Assembly: GCA_020740775.1 (NCBI GenBank)
Contig: JAHEWK010000001.1
Location: forward strand, 868,001-932,000
Direction of reading: 5' to 3'
Length of the DNA stretch: 64,000 nucleotides
From: Ilyonectria destructans
Lineage: Eukaryota > Ascomycota > Sordariomycetes > Hypocreales > Nectriaceae
In this document: positions 10,771 to 18,915 of the stretch, piece by piece
How the letters are laid out: each line of letters opens with the position of its first letter
Position numbering within the stretch: position 1 is the first letter of the stretch
Notes under the pieces: model-generated
The model's input: the letters and a program-made list of their open reading frames with translations, nothing else
Databases searched by the model: none
What the model was told of the DNA's origin: nothing
Program-made: the position numbers and the translations under genes

Positions 10771-11895
10771 CTAAAATTCGTCCAAGGTAAGACCAATGCT
10801 CTTCGACTTGGCAAGGTGAAGCAGACTCTTGCCAATAGCAAGGTCCATCACGGCAACACCCACGCTCTTGTAGATCACCAGTCCGTTCGCAAGCCACTGC
10901 TTTAACTCGGCCTGATCGGCGGTGCTCTGAGGGTCGAGTATCCGCCCAATCTCGAGGAATTTGTCATTGGACAGTTCGGCCTTGACCAGCTCTCCCGCCT
11001 CTTGCAGGCAGCCCTCTAGAGTGTCGACGGAAATGATGCCGCCCTTGTAAGCCGAGCTCGCGAAGACACTCGAGGGGTCAACCACCAATTTCAACAGCTC
11101 GGGGTCGATCTCTTGCATGTCCAATCGGTATGAGCCGATGGCCGACAAGAATCGGGTCTTGGTCGTGGCCTTTTCCGACGTGAGGAACGAAGCGGGGAAT
11201 AGAGGCTGGGTGCTTGGCGTTGTGCAGAAAATGACATCCGAATCCACAATCAATGACTCCAGGGCGGCCTCGCGGTCCTTCTGCTCGTCAAAGACCTTGA
11301 GGTTGATGTGGGAAGGCCAGTCAGATTGGCCACTGCCGGTGAGCGTGTCCACGAGCTGCTGGGTTCGCGCGGCCGAGCGGTTGACGATGGTAATGTTGCG
11401 AATGTCCTTGCCCTTAAGCAAAACGGCGAGGCGAATGTGCCACAGCGCCTGCTTGCCCGCACCAAAGACGACAATGTTCTCGGTGTTGCGGCGGAACCTG
11501 TACATGAGCATCGACCCCAGGGCCGTACGGAATGACGTGAGTTCAGCAGCATTCAGCGCACCAATGGCCTGGCCCGTCTCATCGCAAAGAGTCAACACGC
11601 TCTTCAGCGCGGGCGGAGGGATGCCGGAGCCGGCGGCCGGGGCGGGCGTCTTGGACGGGCTGATGCCGACGATCTTGCAGCCCACGAGATCCGGCGTCGA
11701 CGCGGGCATGTACAGCGTGTTTTGGCCGTCCGGGCGGGCCACTACGGCGCGGTGCGGCTGGTATTTCTTCTCATCCTGGCATGAGTACTGCACCAGGGCG
11801 TTCTCGAGCGACGCGACCAGGTCGGAGACGTCCGCGGGCGAGAGGGAGCCCAGGATCTGCTTGATGTGCGAGCCTGAGAGGACGGTGAAGGCCAT
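10771..11895 (-). CDS. Ornithine cyclodeaminase / mu-crystallin family protein
   Basis: A single uninterrupted exon encodes 374 residues, the usual length of the family. The NAD(P)-binding Rossmann segment is evident (NIVVFGAGKQALWHIRLA, about 140-158), preceded by an ELTSFRTALGSML helix matching the conserved region that binds substrate and cofactor in ornithine cyclodeaminase and alanine dehydrogenase relatives. Later SDVIFCTTPSTQPLF and FLSAIGSYRLDMQEIDPELL are typical family motifs. Members convert ornithine to proline, act as ketimine reductases or make unusual amino acids for secondary metabolites; the substrate cannot be fixed from the sequence. No targeting signal is evident. No biosynthetic cluster genes lie nearby. 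Confidence 0.93.
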   Translation of the reverse strand: MAFTVLSGSHIKQILGSLSPADVSDLVASLENALVQYSCQDEKKYQPHRAVVARPDGQNTLYMPASTPDLVGCKIVGISPSKTPAPAAGSGIPPPALKSVLTLCDETGQAIGALNAAELTSFRTALGSMLMYRFRRNTENIVVFGAGKQALWHIRLAVLLKGKDIRNITIVNRSAARTQQLVDTLTGSGQSDWPSHINLKVFDEQKDREAALESLIVDSDVIFCTTPSTQPLFPASFLTSEKATTKTRFLSAIGSYRLDMQEIDPELLKLVVDPSSVFASSAYKGGIISVDTLEGCLQEAGELVKAELSNDKFLEIGRILDPQSTADQAELKQWLANGLVIYKSVGVAVMDLAIGKSLLHLAKSKSIGLTLDEF

Positions 11896-12834
11896 GGCGA
11901 ATGTGAGAAGCCGGAAGCTCGAGAATTAGGCGTCTAGGGTGAAGATGACGATGAATATCTTCAACTTTAACGTGCTATCTGACTTCGTAACGGCGGCTTT
12001 TTTCGTTAATCGCGGGGCCGTGGTCGGAGAGGGTAGCCGGCGAAGACGGCCAAGATATGTGGGGAGAGCCATTCAAGAGGCAAGTCAGCGCGAGAGGAGC
12101 ACGGACCAGGTCGGAAGCGTCATCCGGTCGTCAAGCATCAGGCAGGTGAAATCAGAGGTCGATATGTTCCTGTATTTTCAATAAGACGACTCTTAACACA
12201 ACTGTTGAGTCTGACATTATTATTCAATACCGCTTCTATTTTCTTCCATGTCCTAAACCTACTGCGACGACCAATGCTGGTACGCCTTAGCTTAGTGATT
12301 GCCCAGAACTTGCTGCGGAAAGCCTGCCTCTACAATCGACAGCGCCACGTCGAAAGTTTCTTGTCGCTCCTCCACCATGATTTTAAAACGGGCGCTTTGG
12401 GCAACGCGATGGACTGTCATTGTGCTGTCATTCAGCATAGTGACAATATCGTACTTTAGAATGCGAAGCTGACAGAAAGATAGGAGGAAGATTTATCAAC
12501 ATCTAGCAATAAGAATATCATCTAGCAGTGTTTAAAGATTGTACGGGATAGCAGTGGATAGTGCGTCAGGTACATTTCATCTTTGTGCATACAGGGGACG
12601 TTTGAGTCTTTGCTTTTGCCAGGAAGAAGTCCATAGTAGACTGCCTTCAACAGAAAGTTCCGCTTTGCCATAGGACTATTGGCTCAACCCAATGAGTCAG
12701 TCTCAGAAGGCTACAGAGGGATAAGTATGGAATATGGATAAAGACTGTCTATCTCCAACAGCAGATATGTTTATCCGTATACTGAATTGATAGTTTTTCT
12801 TATTCTATTGTTGCAGAATTATGAGAGAAATATA
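11896..12834. other. Region with a possible small two-exon gene next to the retrotransposon
   Basis: On the minus strand an ATG at 12671 opens about 50 codons. A second coding-like stretch at 12468-12292 (59 codons with stop) follows a good branch/acceptor context (TTTCTGTCAG). I could not find a convincing donor joining them and do not recognise the product, so it is not called as a gene. The rest (11896-12290) shows nothing. Confidence 0.3.
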
Positions 12835-12839
12835 CCTTT
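12835..12839. repeat. Target-site duplication (left copy)
   Basis: CCTTT directly abuts the left LTR and is repeated at 18455-18459 directly after the right LTR, as expected from integrase-mediated insertion. Confidence 0.93.
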
Positions 12840-13055
12840 TGTGAAAGGCCTCTAGTGAGTTGATTCAACTAACTAGTCCCTATGCTGTTTACTTTCAAGA
12901 TGAAGAAAGGAAAGAATCTAAATACAAACTGGGTGCGTGAAGACGCGTTATATCTTCTTTAATATAGAAGATTCGAGAATCAACTCGATGGCGCTGTGGA
13001 GAAGAATTCGGGCTTGGCGGCAGAGCCGCCAGCCAAGTGGGCCTGACCCGTTACA
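12840..13055 (-). repeat. 3' LTR (216 bp)
   Basis: Begins TGTGAAAGG and ends CCCGTTACA on the plus strand, and matches 18239-18454 base for base as far as I can compare. Because the element reads on the minus strand, this is its 3' LTR. Confidence 0.96.
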
Positions 13056-16000
13056 TTACCCCCCTCCTCCAGAGTTGGCGTGTATCTCACGATGATTTTC
13101 GAAGTTGACTCTCTTCTTCTTCCGCTTTGTCCATTGTTTCCATGCATCCGTATGCCGTACAGCACTGAGATGCTCCCACGTGGGTCTCGAATAGTCCACC
13201 CACTTCACGAGCACCTTCTTGTGCGTGCCTTCCTTCTTTTCATCGAGGATGCGTTCAACGAGGTACATCTCTTGACCGTCCACCAGCACTGGTGGGGCGC
13301 TCTCGTGATCGACCTGCTGTGATGGTAGCGGGTCGTCAGGGACGGGCCGGAGCAAATCCACATGGAATACTGGGTGTATGCGTCCGGGCACGTCTAACTT
13401 GTAGGCGTGTGGGTTAATCTCCTCGACCACTTGGTATTTTGCATGTAGCCAGTCCAGCTTCTTACAAGGCCGTGACGTCTTGACGTTCTTCAGATTAAGG
13501 TATACCCAGTCTCCAGGCTTGTAGCGGGGCGAGGCAGTTCTGTGCCTGTTGGCTTGGGCTTGCTGTATCTCTTGGGCCATAGCTATTGCAGCTTGCGCAA
13601 ACTCTGTGGCGTCCTGAAGTCTCTGGATGAAGTCTTCTGCCATAACCTCGCCCTCCCTCGCATCTTCTGCTCTTCGATCCTCGACTAGCTGAATTGGCTC
13701 GTTGTGGTAGCCGTGCATGAAGAAGAACGGGCTTAGGCCGGTAGAGGCCGCGTCCCTCTCGTTGATTGTTGCCATGGCTATTGGTAGCAGGTCTAGCCAA
13801 TTCTCTTGGAGATAGTTTGTCCATATTCGTAGGATCTTCTCAACCTCTTGGTTCATTCGCTCCGTCGCTCCATCCGTCTGTGGGTGGTACGCCGTCGATA
13901 GCCGCTGCTCGATCTGCAGCAGTTTGCAGAAGTGCTTCCACATGTCGCTGACAAACTGGGGCCCACGGTCACTGGTTATGGCTGTTGGAATACCATGGAC
14001 CGGGTAGTGCCGTTCGAAGAGTCTCTTAGCAACCGCTTCCGAGGAGATATCGCTCATGCCTTCGAGTTCGACGCCTTTGGTAAGCCGGTCTGTGACTACC
14101 ATGCAGTTCGTCGCGCCATCCCGTCCCGATGGTGGGAGGTCCGTAATGAAGTCGATAGTGACCTCGCTCCATATTCGTTGCGGAATGGGTAATGGCTTCA
14201 GGAGCCCTCTCTTCGTGTCTCTCCAAATGGTGTTCCTTCCGCAGACCTCACAGTTACGCACGAATTGGCGTACTTCGCTAGCTGCGCCCGGCCAAAAGAA
14301 GCGTCTCGACAGAATAGAGTACGTAAGGTCTCTCCCCGGGTGCCCGGTAATGTGGGAGTCGTGTGTTGCTTGAATAATCTTCGTGCGCAGCGGCTCAGAG
14401 TTGGGTATCCAGACACGATTCCGGAAGCATAGGAGACCTTTGTCATCCAGTGAGCATTCTGAGATACTCACAACCTTCTCCTTTTGCAACTGTGTCGGTA
14501 AGTTCTTCTCTCCATTCGCTACTAGCTTCGTGAGTTCCTGGTAGAGCTTGTCCTCTCGGCGTGCGGCGTCCCAAAGTTGCTGCAATTCCTGGTCCTCGAA
14601 TAGCCTGATATCCTTTTCGAAATCAAACTCCAGGGCGCCCTCAGTGTTGGTGGAAACTGTCGAGATGCGTACCCTTCTAAGATGGTCGTCCTGAAAGAGC
14701 CTCATAATGCGTGCCTTGAGCCGCTCGTCCGAGTAGTCGGCTGGCATATCTTGGTCTCGTCGAGAGAGCGCGTCTGGCAGTCCAGCCTTCTTTCCGGGTC
14801 TCCATTCGAGTGTGAAATGGAACCTGGATAAGAACTCCGACCATCGTACTTGTCTTTCCGTTAATCTTCTCTCCGAATAGAAGTATTTCAGATTCTGATG
14901 GTCCGTGAGGATCCTGAAATTCTTCACAGCTCGCAGCTCTGGTTCCCATTGCTCCAGACACCTTACAATAGCAAGCAGTTCCTTGTCGTGAATAGCGTAG
15001 TTGACCTCTGCTGGCGAGTGTTTCTTCGAGAAATAGGCGACAGGCCGTAATAGTCCGTCTTCGTCGTCTCGCTGGGAGAGGACACCCCCAGTGACAAATC
15101 CTGAAGAATCTGCCTCCACGATAGTCTCTCTCTCCGGGTGGAAATGAGCTAGAATAGGGGCCGTGATCAACAGGTCCTTAAGCTTCTCAAAGGCTTCTTC
15201 GCATAGGTCGTCCCAACGGAAGGGTACGTCCTTTTTCGTTAGCCGTATCAGCGGCTCTGCTATCTCTGAGAACTCAGGCATGAAAATCCTATAGAAGTTC
15301 GCGAAACCGATAAAGGCTCTAACGGCTTTTACGTTCGTTGGCGTAGTCCATTCCTTGACAGCCTTGACCTTCTCAGGATCGACTCGGATCCCGTTCTCCG
15401 CCTCGATAATGAACCCGAGATATTTCACCGTCTTGACTTCGAATTCGCTCTTGCTGATGTCTAGCTGTAGCCCAGCATCCATTAGGCGTTGGAGGACCCT
15501 GCCGACTTTGTCGCGGTGGTCTTGAATGCTTCCAGAAGAGAAGATCAACACGTCGTCGATGTATGCTGACACGAAATCGTCTAGGTAGTCTTGGAGCACG
15601 CTGTTGATATACCGTTGAAAGGCTGCGGGTGCACCTGTCAGTCCAAATGGGACTACCAGCCATTCAAAAGATCCGTAGCGTGTTCTGAAGGCCGTCTTTT
15701 CTTCGTCTCCGGGGGCGACCCTGATCTTGTGGAATGCTGCTATAACATCTAGCTTCGTGAACCACTTTGCCTTTGCCACAGTGCGTAGCGTTTCGTTGAG
15801 TAAGGGCAGCGGATAGCGGTCCTTCTTGGTGATGTTGTTCAGTCCTCGGTAATCCACACAAAAGCGAACGCCTCCACCAGGCTTTTTCACCATGAGAACC
15901 GGTGCCGCCGCGGGTGAACTGCTAACTCTGATAAACTCCTTGTCGAGAAGCTCTGTAAGTGTCTTCCGCAGTACCAATAGCTCTTCGCGAGACATGCCAT

Positions 16001-16745
16001 AAAGCGGACCCCAGGGTAGGGGTTTCTCGCGGCCGTGTTCGTCTCGTAGGACTTCGATCTTCAGGTCAACGCCTGGCCTGTGGGGAGGTAACTGGTTGGC
16101 CAGTTGTCGAGAGAAGGCTTGTAACCACTTGTGGTAGTGTGGTGGCAACTTCTCCACTGGGTCGATCTTTGGTTTCGGTCTCAAGGCTTTGTCGATGTCC
16201 GCCATCGTGACGGCATAAACTCCAACGCCGCCTGTACGTCTGTTGCGGCGCACGTCGCCTAGAAAGGCAGCGGCCATCACCTTCGAGACCTCTAGTCGAG
16301 GGGGCCGATAGCGTTGTCGGTCTTGTACTTGAGCTCCACTGGTTCCGATCTCCAAGTATCCTTCCTTCGCATGAATGTGAACATCTTGATCTTCCATCCA
16401 TCGTTTGCCTAGAATCATATCCCAGTTAAGGTCGTCAATGACGTACATAAATACACGGCGCTGTTGGTGTCCGTCTAGGTCGATCGATAAGTAAGTGATC
16501 TTGTCGATCTTAACCTCCTTGCCGTCTCCTGCTGCATTCTCGAGGATGCGAGGTTGAACAGGTATATGTGGCAGCTGAAGAGATTGGAAGGTCCGTTTGC
16601 TAACCGCGCCGTAGCAGAGGCAACCATAGTCGACGAGGGATGGTACGAAGTCCGTTCCATTCACCCTAACGTCTGCTATGAATGGATCTCCATCCATTCT
16701 CTTTTTACCGGTTGTCTCCCATTCTCTCACAGCCGCCGCGTGTTC
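13056..16745 (-). CDS. Retrotransposon Pol polyprotein (PR-RT-RH-IN-chromodomain)
   Basis: The frame is open from directly after the gag stop (16748-16746) to TAA at 13058-13056, which abuts the LTR: 1,229 codons. There is no ATG at the very start (first ATG at 16697), so it is probably made as a Gag-Pol fusion. Retropepsin lies at about 20-110, but its catalytic triplet reads D-Y-G where D-S/T-G is expected. RT (about 190-410) carries LDVIAAFHKI and YIDD (near 15560). RNase H is at about 510-640 (EADSSGF, LTDHQNLKYF). Integrase has an HHCC zinc-binding domain (HITGHPG...CEVCGR) and the D, D, E catalytic residues (TIDFITDL, TSDRGPQF, TDGATERMNQE). The C-terminus has a chromodomain (YLVERILDE...VLVKWVDYSRPTWE), which usually steers integration to modified chromatin. 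Confidence 0.95.
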   Translation of the reverse strand, partial: EHAAAVREWETTGKKRMDGDPFIADVRVNGTDFVPSLVDYGCLCYGAVSKRTFQSLQLPHIPVQPRILENAAGDGKEVKIDKITYLSIDLDGHQQRRVFMYVIDDLNWDMILGKRWMEDQDVHIHAKEGYLEIGTSGAQVQDRQRYRPPRLEVSKVMAAAFLGDVRRNRRTGGVGVYAVTMADIDKALRPKPKIDPVEKLPPHYHKWLQAFSRQLANQLPPHRPGVDLKIEVLRDEHGREKPLPWGPLYGMSREELLVLRKTLTELLDKEFIRVSSSPAAAPVLMVKKPGGGVRFCVDYRGLNNITKKDRYPLPLLNETLRTVAKAKWFTKLDVIAAFHKIRVAPGDEEKTAFRTRYGSFEWLVVPFGLTGAPAAFQRYINSVLQDYLDDFVSAYIDDVLIFSSGSIQDHRDKVGRVLQRLMDAGLQLDISKSEFEVKTVKYLGFIIEAENGIRVDPEKVKAVKEWTTPTNVKAVRAFIGFANFYRIFMPEFSEIAEPLIRLTKKDVPFRWDDLCEEAFEKLKDLLITAPILAHFHPERETIVEADSSGFVTGGVLSQRDDEDGLLRPVAYFSKKHSPAEVNYAIHDKELLAIVRCLEQWEPELRAVKNFRILTDHQNLKYFYSERRLTERQVRWSEFLSRFHFTLEWRPGKKAGLPDALSRRDQDMPADYSDERLKARIMRLFQDDHLRRVRISTVSTNTEGALEFDFEKDIRLFEDQELQQLWDAARREDKLYQELTKLVANGEKNLPTQLQKEKVVSISECSLDDKGLLCFRNRVWIPNSEPLRTKIIQATHDSHITGHPGRDLTYSILSRRFFWPGAASEVRQFVRNCEVCGRNTIWRDTKRGLLKPLPIPQRIWSEVTIDFITDLPPSGRDGATNCMVVTDRLTKGVELEGMSDISSEAVAKRLFERHYPVHGIPTAITSDRGPQFVSDMWKHFCKLLQIEQRLSTAYHPQTDGATERMNQEVEKILRIWTNYLQENWLDLLPIAMATINERDAASTGLSPFFFMHGYHNEPIQLVEDRRAEDAREGEVMAEDFIQRLQDATEFAQAAIAMAQEIQQAQANRHRTASPRYKPGDWVYLNLKNVKTSRPCKKLDWLHAKYQVVEEINPHAYKLDVPGRIHPVFHVDLLRPVPDDPLPSQQVDHESAPPVLVDGQEMYLVERILDEKKEGTHKKVLVKWVDYSRPTWEHLSAVRHTDAWKQWTKRKKKRVNFENHREIHANSGGGG
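13059..13070 (-). other. Polypurine tract
   Basis: GGAGGAGGGGGG lies three bases before the 3' LTR in the element's sense and would prime plus-strand DNA synthesis. It also encodes the last glycines of Pol, and the pol stop codon TAA fills the gap to the LTR. Confidence 0.85.
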
Positions 16746-18065
16746 CTAGTCTGAATCTCCGTCGCTCTGGAGAGTGGCATCTTCGCCTTCTTCAACGATC
16801 GCGGCGTTGGTAACCGAGGGGCGCGAGGGGGCTGCGGCGTTGACTTGAGTGCGTCTGGTTACGCTCCCGGGCCGAATAGGTGCGGCTAATGGACAGCGTT
16901 CGATTCTGCAGTTATCTCTTCCGCAACGGAGACAACGTCCTTCGCGGTAGCGTGCATCCATTTCATCCTGATCGACCCACTTGGCACGCTTACCGAGCAA
17001 AGCCTGATCCTCTGGTCGCCTGGACTGGTAGCCATTCGTGTTCTTGCCGCCGCGGGTGCGCCCAGCGTTTACTTGAGTGGATGCTTGTGGGGTTGGCTCC
17101 CATTCCATCATGTCCTCTCTTCTGACCTCAGCCTGCTGGACATGCTGTTGCTGAGATCTCTGGCTGCTCTGACTACCGTGGTTGTCCAAGCCCCTCGTGT
17201 TGCCGCGAGGTTTCTTCCACTGGCCTAACAGTTCCATCTGGCTGCTAAGCGAGTCGCACCTCTTTGCCAGCCCAACGTAGGTGCTAATCGCGACGGAATC
17301 AGAGCCTATAAGAGCGGCCTTCATTCTGTCGTTTAGTGCCTCCTGGAGGTAAGAAATCTTGCTGTCATCTGGCCAATATTCGGCATTGGCGTTGGCGATC
17401 TCTTTCTCGAAACGAGGGTAGAACGAAGTAAAGGGTTCGTTTTCTCCTTGCTTAATCGAGTGCAGGTTGCGAGTAGCTCTCTGTTTACGATCCTTCTCTC
17501 CGTACAACAGTTCAAGGCGGTTGAGCAGTTCAGCCACATTAAACGTCCTCTTCTCAATTTGCATCTCCACAAAGGTGGTCACATTGTCTTTAGCCTTGCC
17601 TTCCAGGCTCATAAAGACATACATAAAGTGGCCCTCTGCGTCTCCGAGGGCTTCGCCGTCGACTCGTAGCTTCCCTTCGGTCTCCAACTTCCAGCTACGC
17701 CACTGGGACTTGTCACCACTGTACTTCGGGACATCTCGCAGCTTGGGGCGCTTGGTCGGGTGAGGACTGTAAGTGATAACCGTATTGGCGGGATCGGCGG
17801 TGATAGAAGGGTTGGTAGTAGTGTTGGGAGTGACAGGAACAGCGGTTGTCTTATTGTCTTCTGGCGCCAGCGTGGGCGCTGGTGTGGGCTGTATAGACTG
17901 GATGGACGTTTCCAGTGCTAACAGCTTCAATTTCGTTTCCTCATTTGCCTCTCTTAGGGCCATATTCTCGGACCGCATAAGCCTGACTTCGCTCAAGAGT
18001 TGCTCGAGTACGCTAGCCGACTGGCTAGTGGTTTCCCCCTGAGTCATGCCGTCTGAGTGGTCCAT
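16746..18065 (-). CDS. Retrotransposon Gag
   Basis: 439 residues from ATG at 18065 to TAG at 16748-16746. The N-terminus is a predicted coiled coil (about 15-55: LLSEVRLMRSENMALREANE), followed by a Pro/Thr linker. The retrotransposon gag/capsid domain occupies about 110-280 (RDVPKYSGDKSQWRSWKLE ... LHSIKQGENEPFTSFYPRFE). A zinc-knuckle-like motif C-x2-C-x4-C-x4-C is at about 385-398, with Cys where CCHC knuckles have His. The stop is a single UAG in the same frame as pol, five codons before the start of the annotated protease region. Acidic C-terminal tail. Confidence 0.93.
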   Translation of the reverse strand: MDHSDGMTQGETTSQSASVLEQLLSEVRLMRSENMALREANEETKLKLLALETSIQSIQPTPAPTLAPEDNKTTAVPVTPNTTTNPSITADPANTVITYSPHPTKRPKLRDVPKYSGDKSQWRSWKLETEGKLRVDGEALGDAEGHFMYVFMSLEGKAKDNVTTFVEMQIEKRTFNVAELLNRLELLYGEKDRKQRATRNLHSIKQGENEPFTSFYPRFEKEIANANAEYWPDDSKISYLQEALNDRMKAALIGSDSVAISTYVGLAKRCDSLSSQMELLGQWKKPRGNTRGLDNHGSQSSQRSQQQHVQQAEVRREDMMEWEPTPQASTQVNAGRTRGGKNTNGYQSRRPEDQALLGKRAKWVDQDEMDARYREGRCLRCGRDNCRIERCPLAAPIRPGSVTRRTQVNAAAPSRPSVTNAAIVEEGEDATLQSDGDSD

Positions 18066-18112
18066 TATTCTTCTTCGCTTGTGGCTTCTGGTGCTTCTAA
18101 CTTCTTAACTCC

Positions 18113-18157
18113 GGGTGCTTCGGGTGCTTCGGGTGCTTTGGGTGCTTCGGGTGCTTC
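18113..18157 (-). repeat. 9-bp tandem repeats in the retrotransposon leader
   Basis: Five 9-bp units (plus strand gggtgcttc, one with a C-to-T change) lie between the primer-binding site and gag. On the minus strand one frame reads Glu-Ala-Pro repeats and stays open to a TAATG overlapping the gag start. Confidence 0.8.
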
Positions 18158-18226
18158 GGCTGACTTTTTGACTTCTGGACTCGGGATGAGTCGTTGACTT
18201 CTGGACTTCAGCAGATTTCTGAAGTG

Positions 18227-18238
18227 ATCTTGAAAGTA
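18227..18238 (-). other. Primer-binding site of self-priming type
   Basis: Directly next to the 5' LTR, TACTTTCAAGAT on the minus strand is perfectly complementary to ATCTTGAAAGTA inside the LTR (18289-18300 and 12890-12901). This is the arrangement of Tf1-type elements, where the 5' end of the element's own RNA primes reverse transcription in place of a tRNA. Confidence 0.85.
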
Positions 18239-18454
18239 TGTGAAAGGCCTCTAGTGAGTTGATTCAACTAACTAGTCCCTATGCTGTTTACTTTCAAGAT
18301 GAAGAAAGGAAAGAATCTAAATACAAACTGGGTGCGTGAAGACGCGTTATATCTTCTTTAATATAGAAGATTCGAGAATCAACTCGATGGCGCTGTGGAG
18401 AAGAATTCGGGCTTGGCGGCAGAGCCGCCAGCCAAGTGGGCCTGACCCGTTACA
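18239..18454 (-). repeat. 5' LTR (216 bp)
   Basis: Identical copy of 12840-13055. In the element's sense it begins TGTAACGGG and ends CTTTCACA. The transcript probably starts inside it near ATCTTGAAAGTA if self-priming applies. Confidence 0.96.
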
Positions 18455-18459
18455 CCTTT
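18455..18459. repeat. Target-site duplication (right copy)
   Basis: CCTTT, matching 12835-12839. Confidence 0.93.
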
Positions 18460-18915
18460 CGGTACAAAAGGTCTTCTTCCGCTTTAGGATTTTTCACGCC
18501 CGTTTTGAAAACCTTACAAGATGTTTGACGCGAAATACTTTCGTGAGCTGATGTGAGTGAGGACTTCGTACATCATTCATGCTGTGCTTCATATCAGCCA
18601 CATGAGCAGATTCACAACCAACAGACTTCTACCACCCACCCTTAAATTGCCCTCACCACAGACACTTCTCTACAATCTTCCAAAGGTGTAGCCTCCATCG
18701 TACCCAGCTCTCATACACCAAATCCTCCAAATCTGCTTTACCATCAAGTCATACGCTTCTGGCGTGCTCTTGGCATCGTCTAGTGTCGTCGCCCCTACAA
18801 ACTCACCATCATGACCTTGTTTCATATTAATAGCTCCGGTCCCGATGGCCAAAACATGGTCCGTTCTGATGCCTTTTGATAGAGGCCTAGTCCAGCTGCT
18901 CACGATGAGTAGACA
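18460..18915. other. Intergenic region
   Basis: Between the retrotransposon and the amidase gene. A minus-strand open frame at 18670-19005 overlaps the amidase start and is judged spurious. Nothing else seen. Confidence 0.45.

Larger units (their letters stand above)
12840..18454 (-). mobile_element. Ty3/gypsy chromovirus LTR retrotransposon, near-intact
   Basis: A 5,615-bp element lies on the minus strand. It has two 216-bp LTRs that I read as identical, TG...CA ends, a 5-bp CCTTT target duplication, a 12-nt self-complementary primer-binding site, a polypurine tract, and gag and pol frames. Pol order is protease, RT, RNase H, integrase, chromodomain, which defines a Ty3/gypsy chromovirus; self-priming places it with the Tf1/sushi-type group. 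Identical LTRs imply a recent insertion. There is no RIP damage, unlike the AT-rich elements at the right end of the window. One in-frame UAG separates gag from pol, and the protease active site is atypical. Confidence 0.96.

Noticed and set aside
18241..18551. 71-codon plus-strand frame crossing the LTR
   Set aside because: It lies mostly inside the LTR, on the antisense strand of the element, and ends in flanking DNA.
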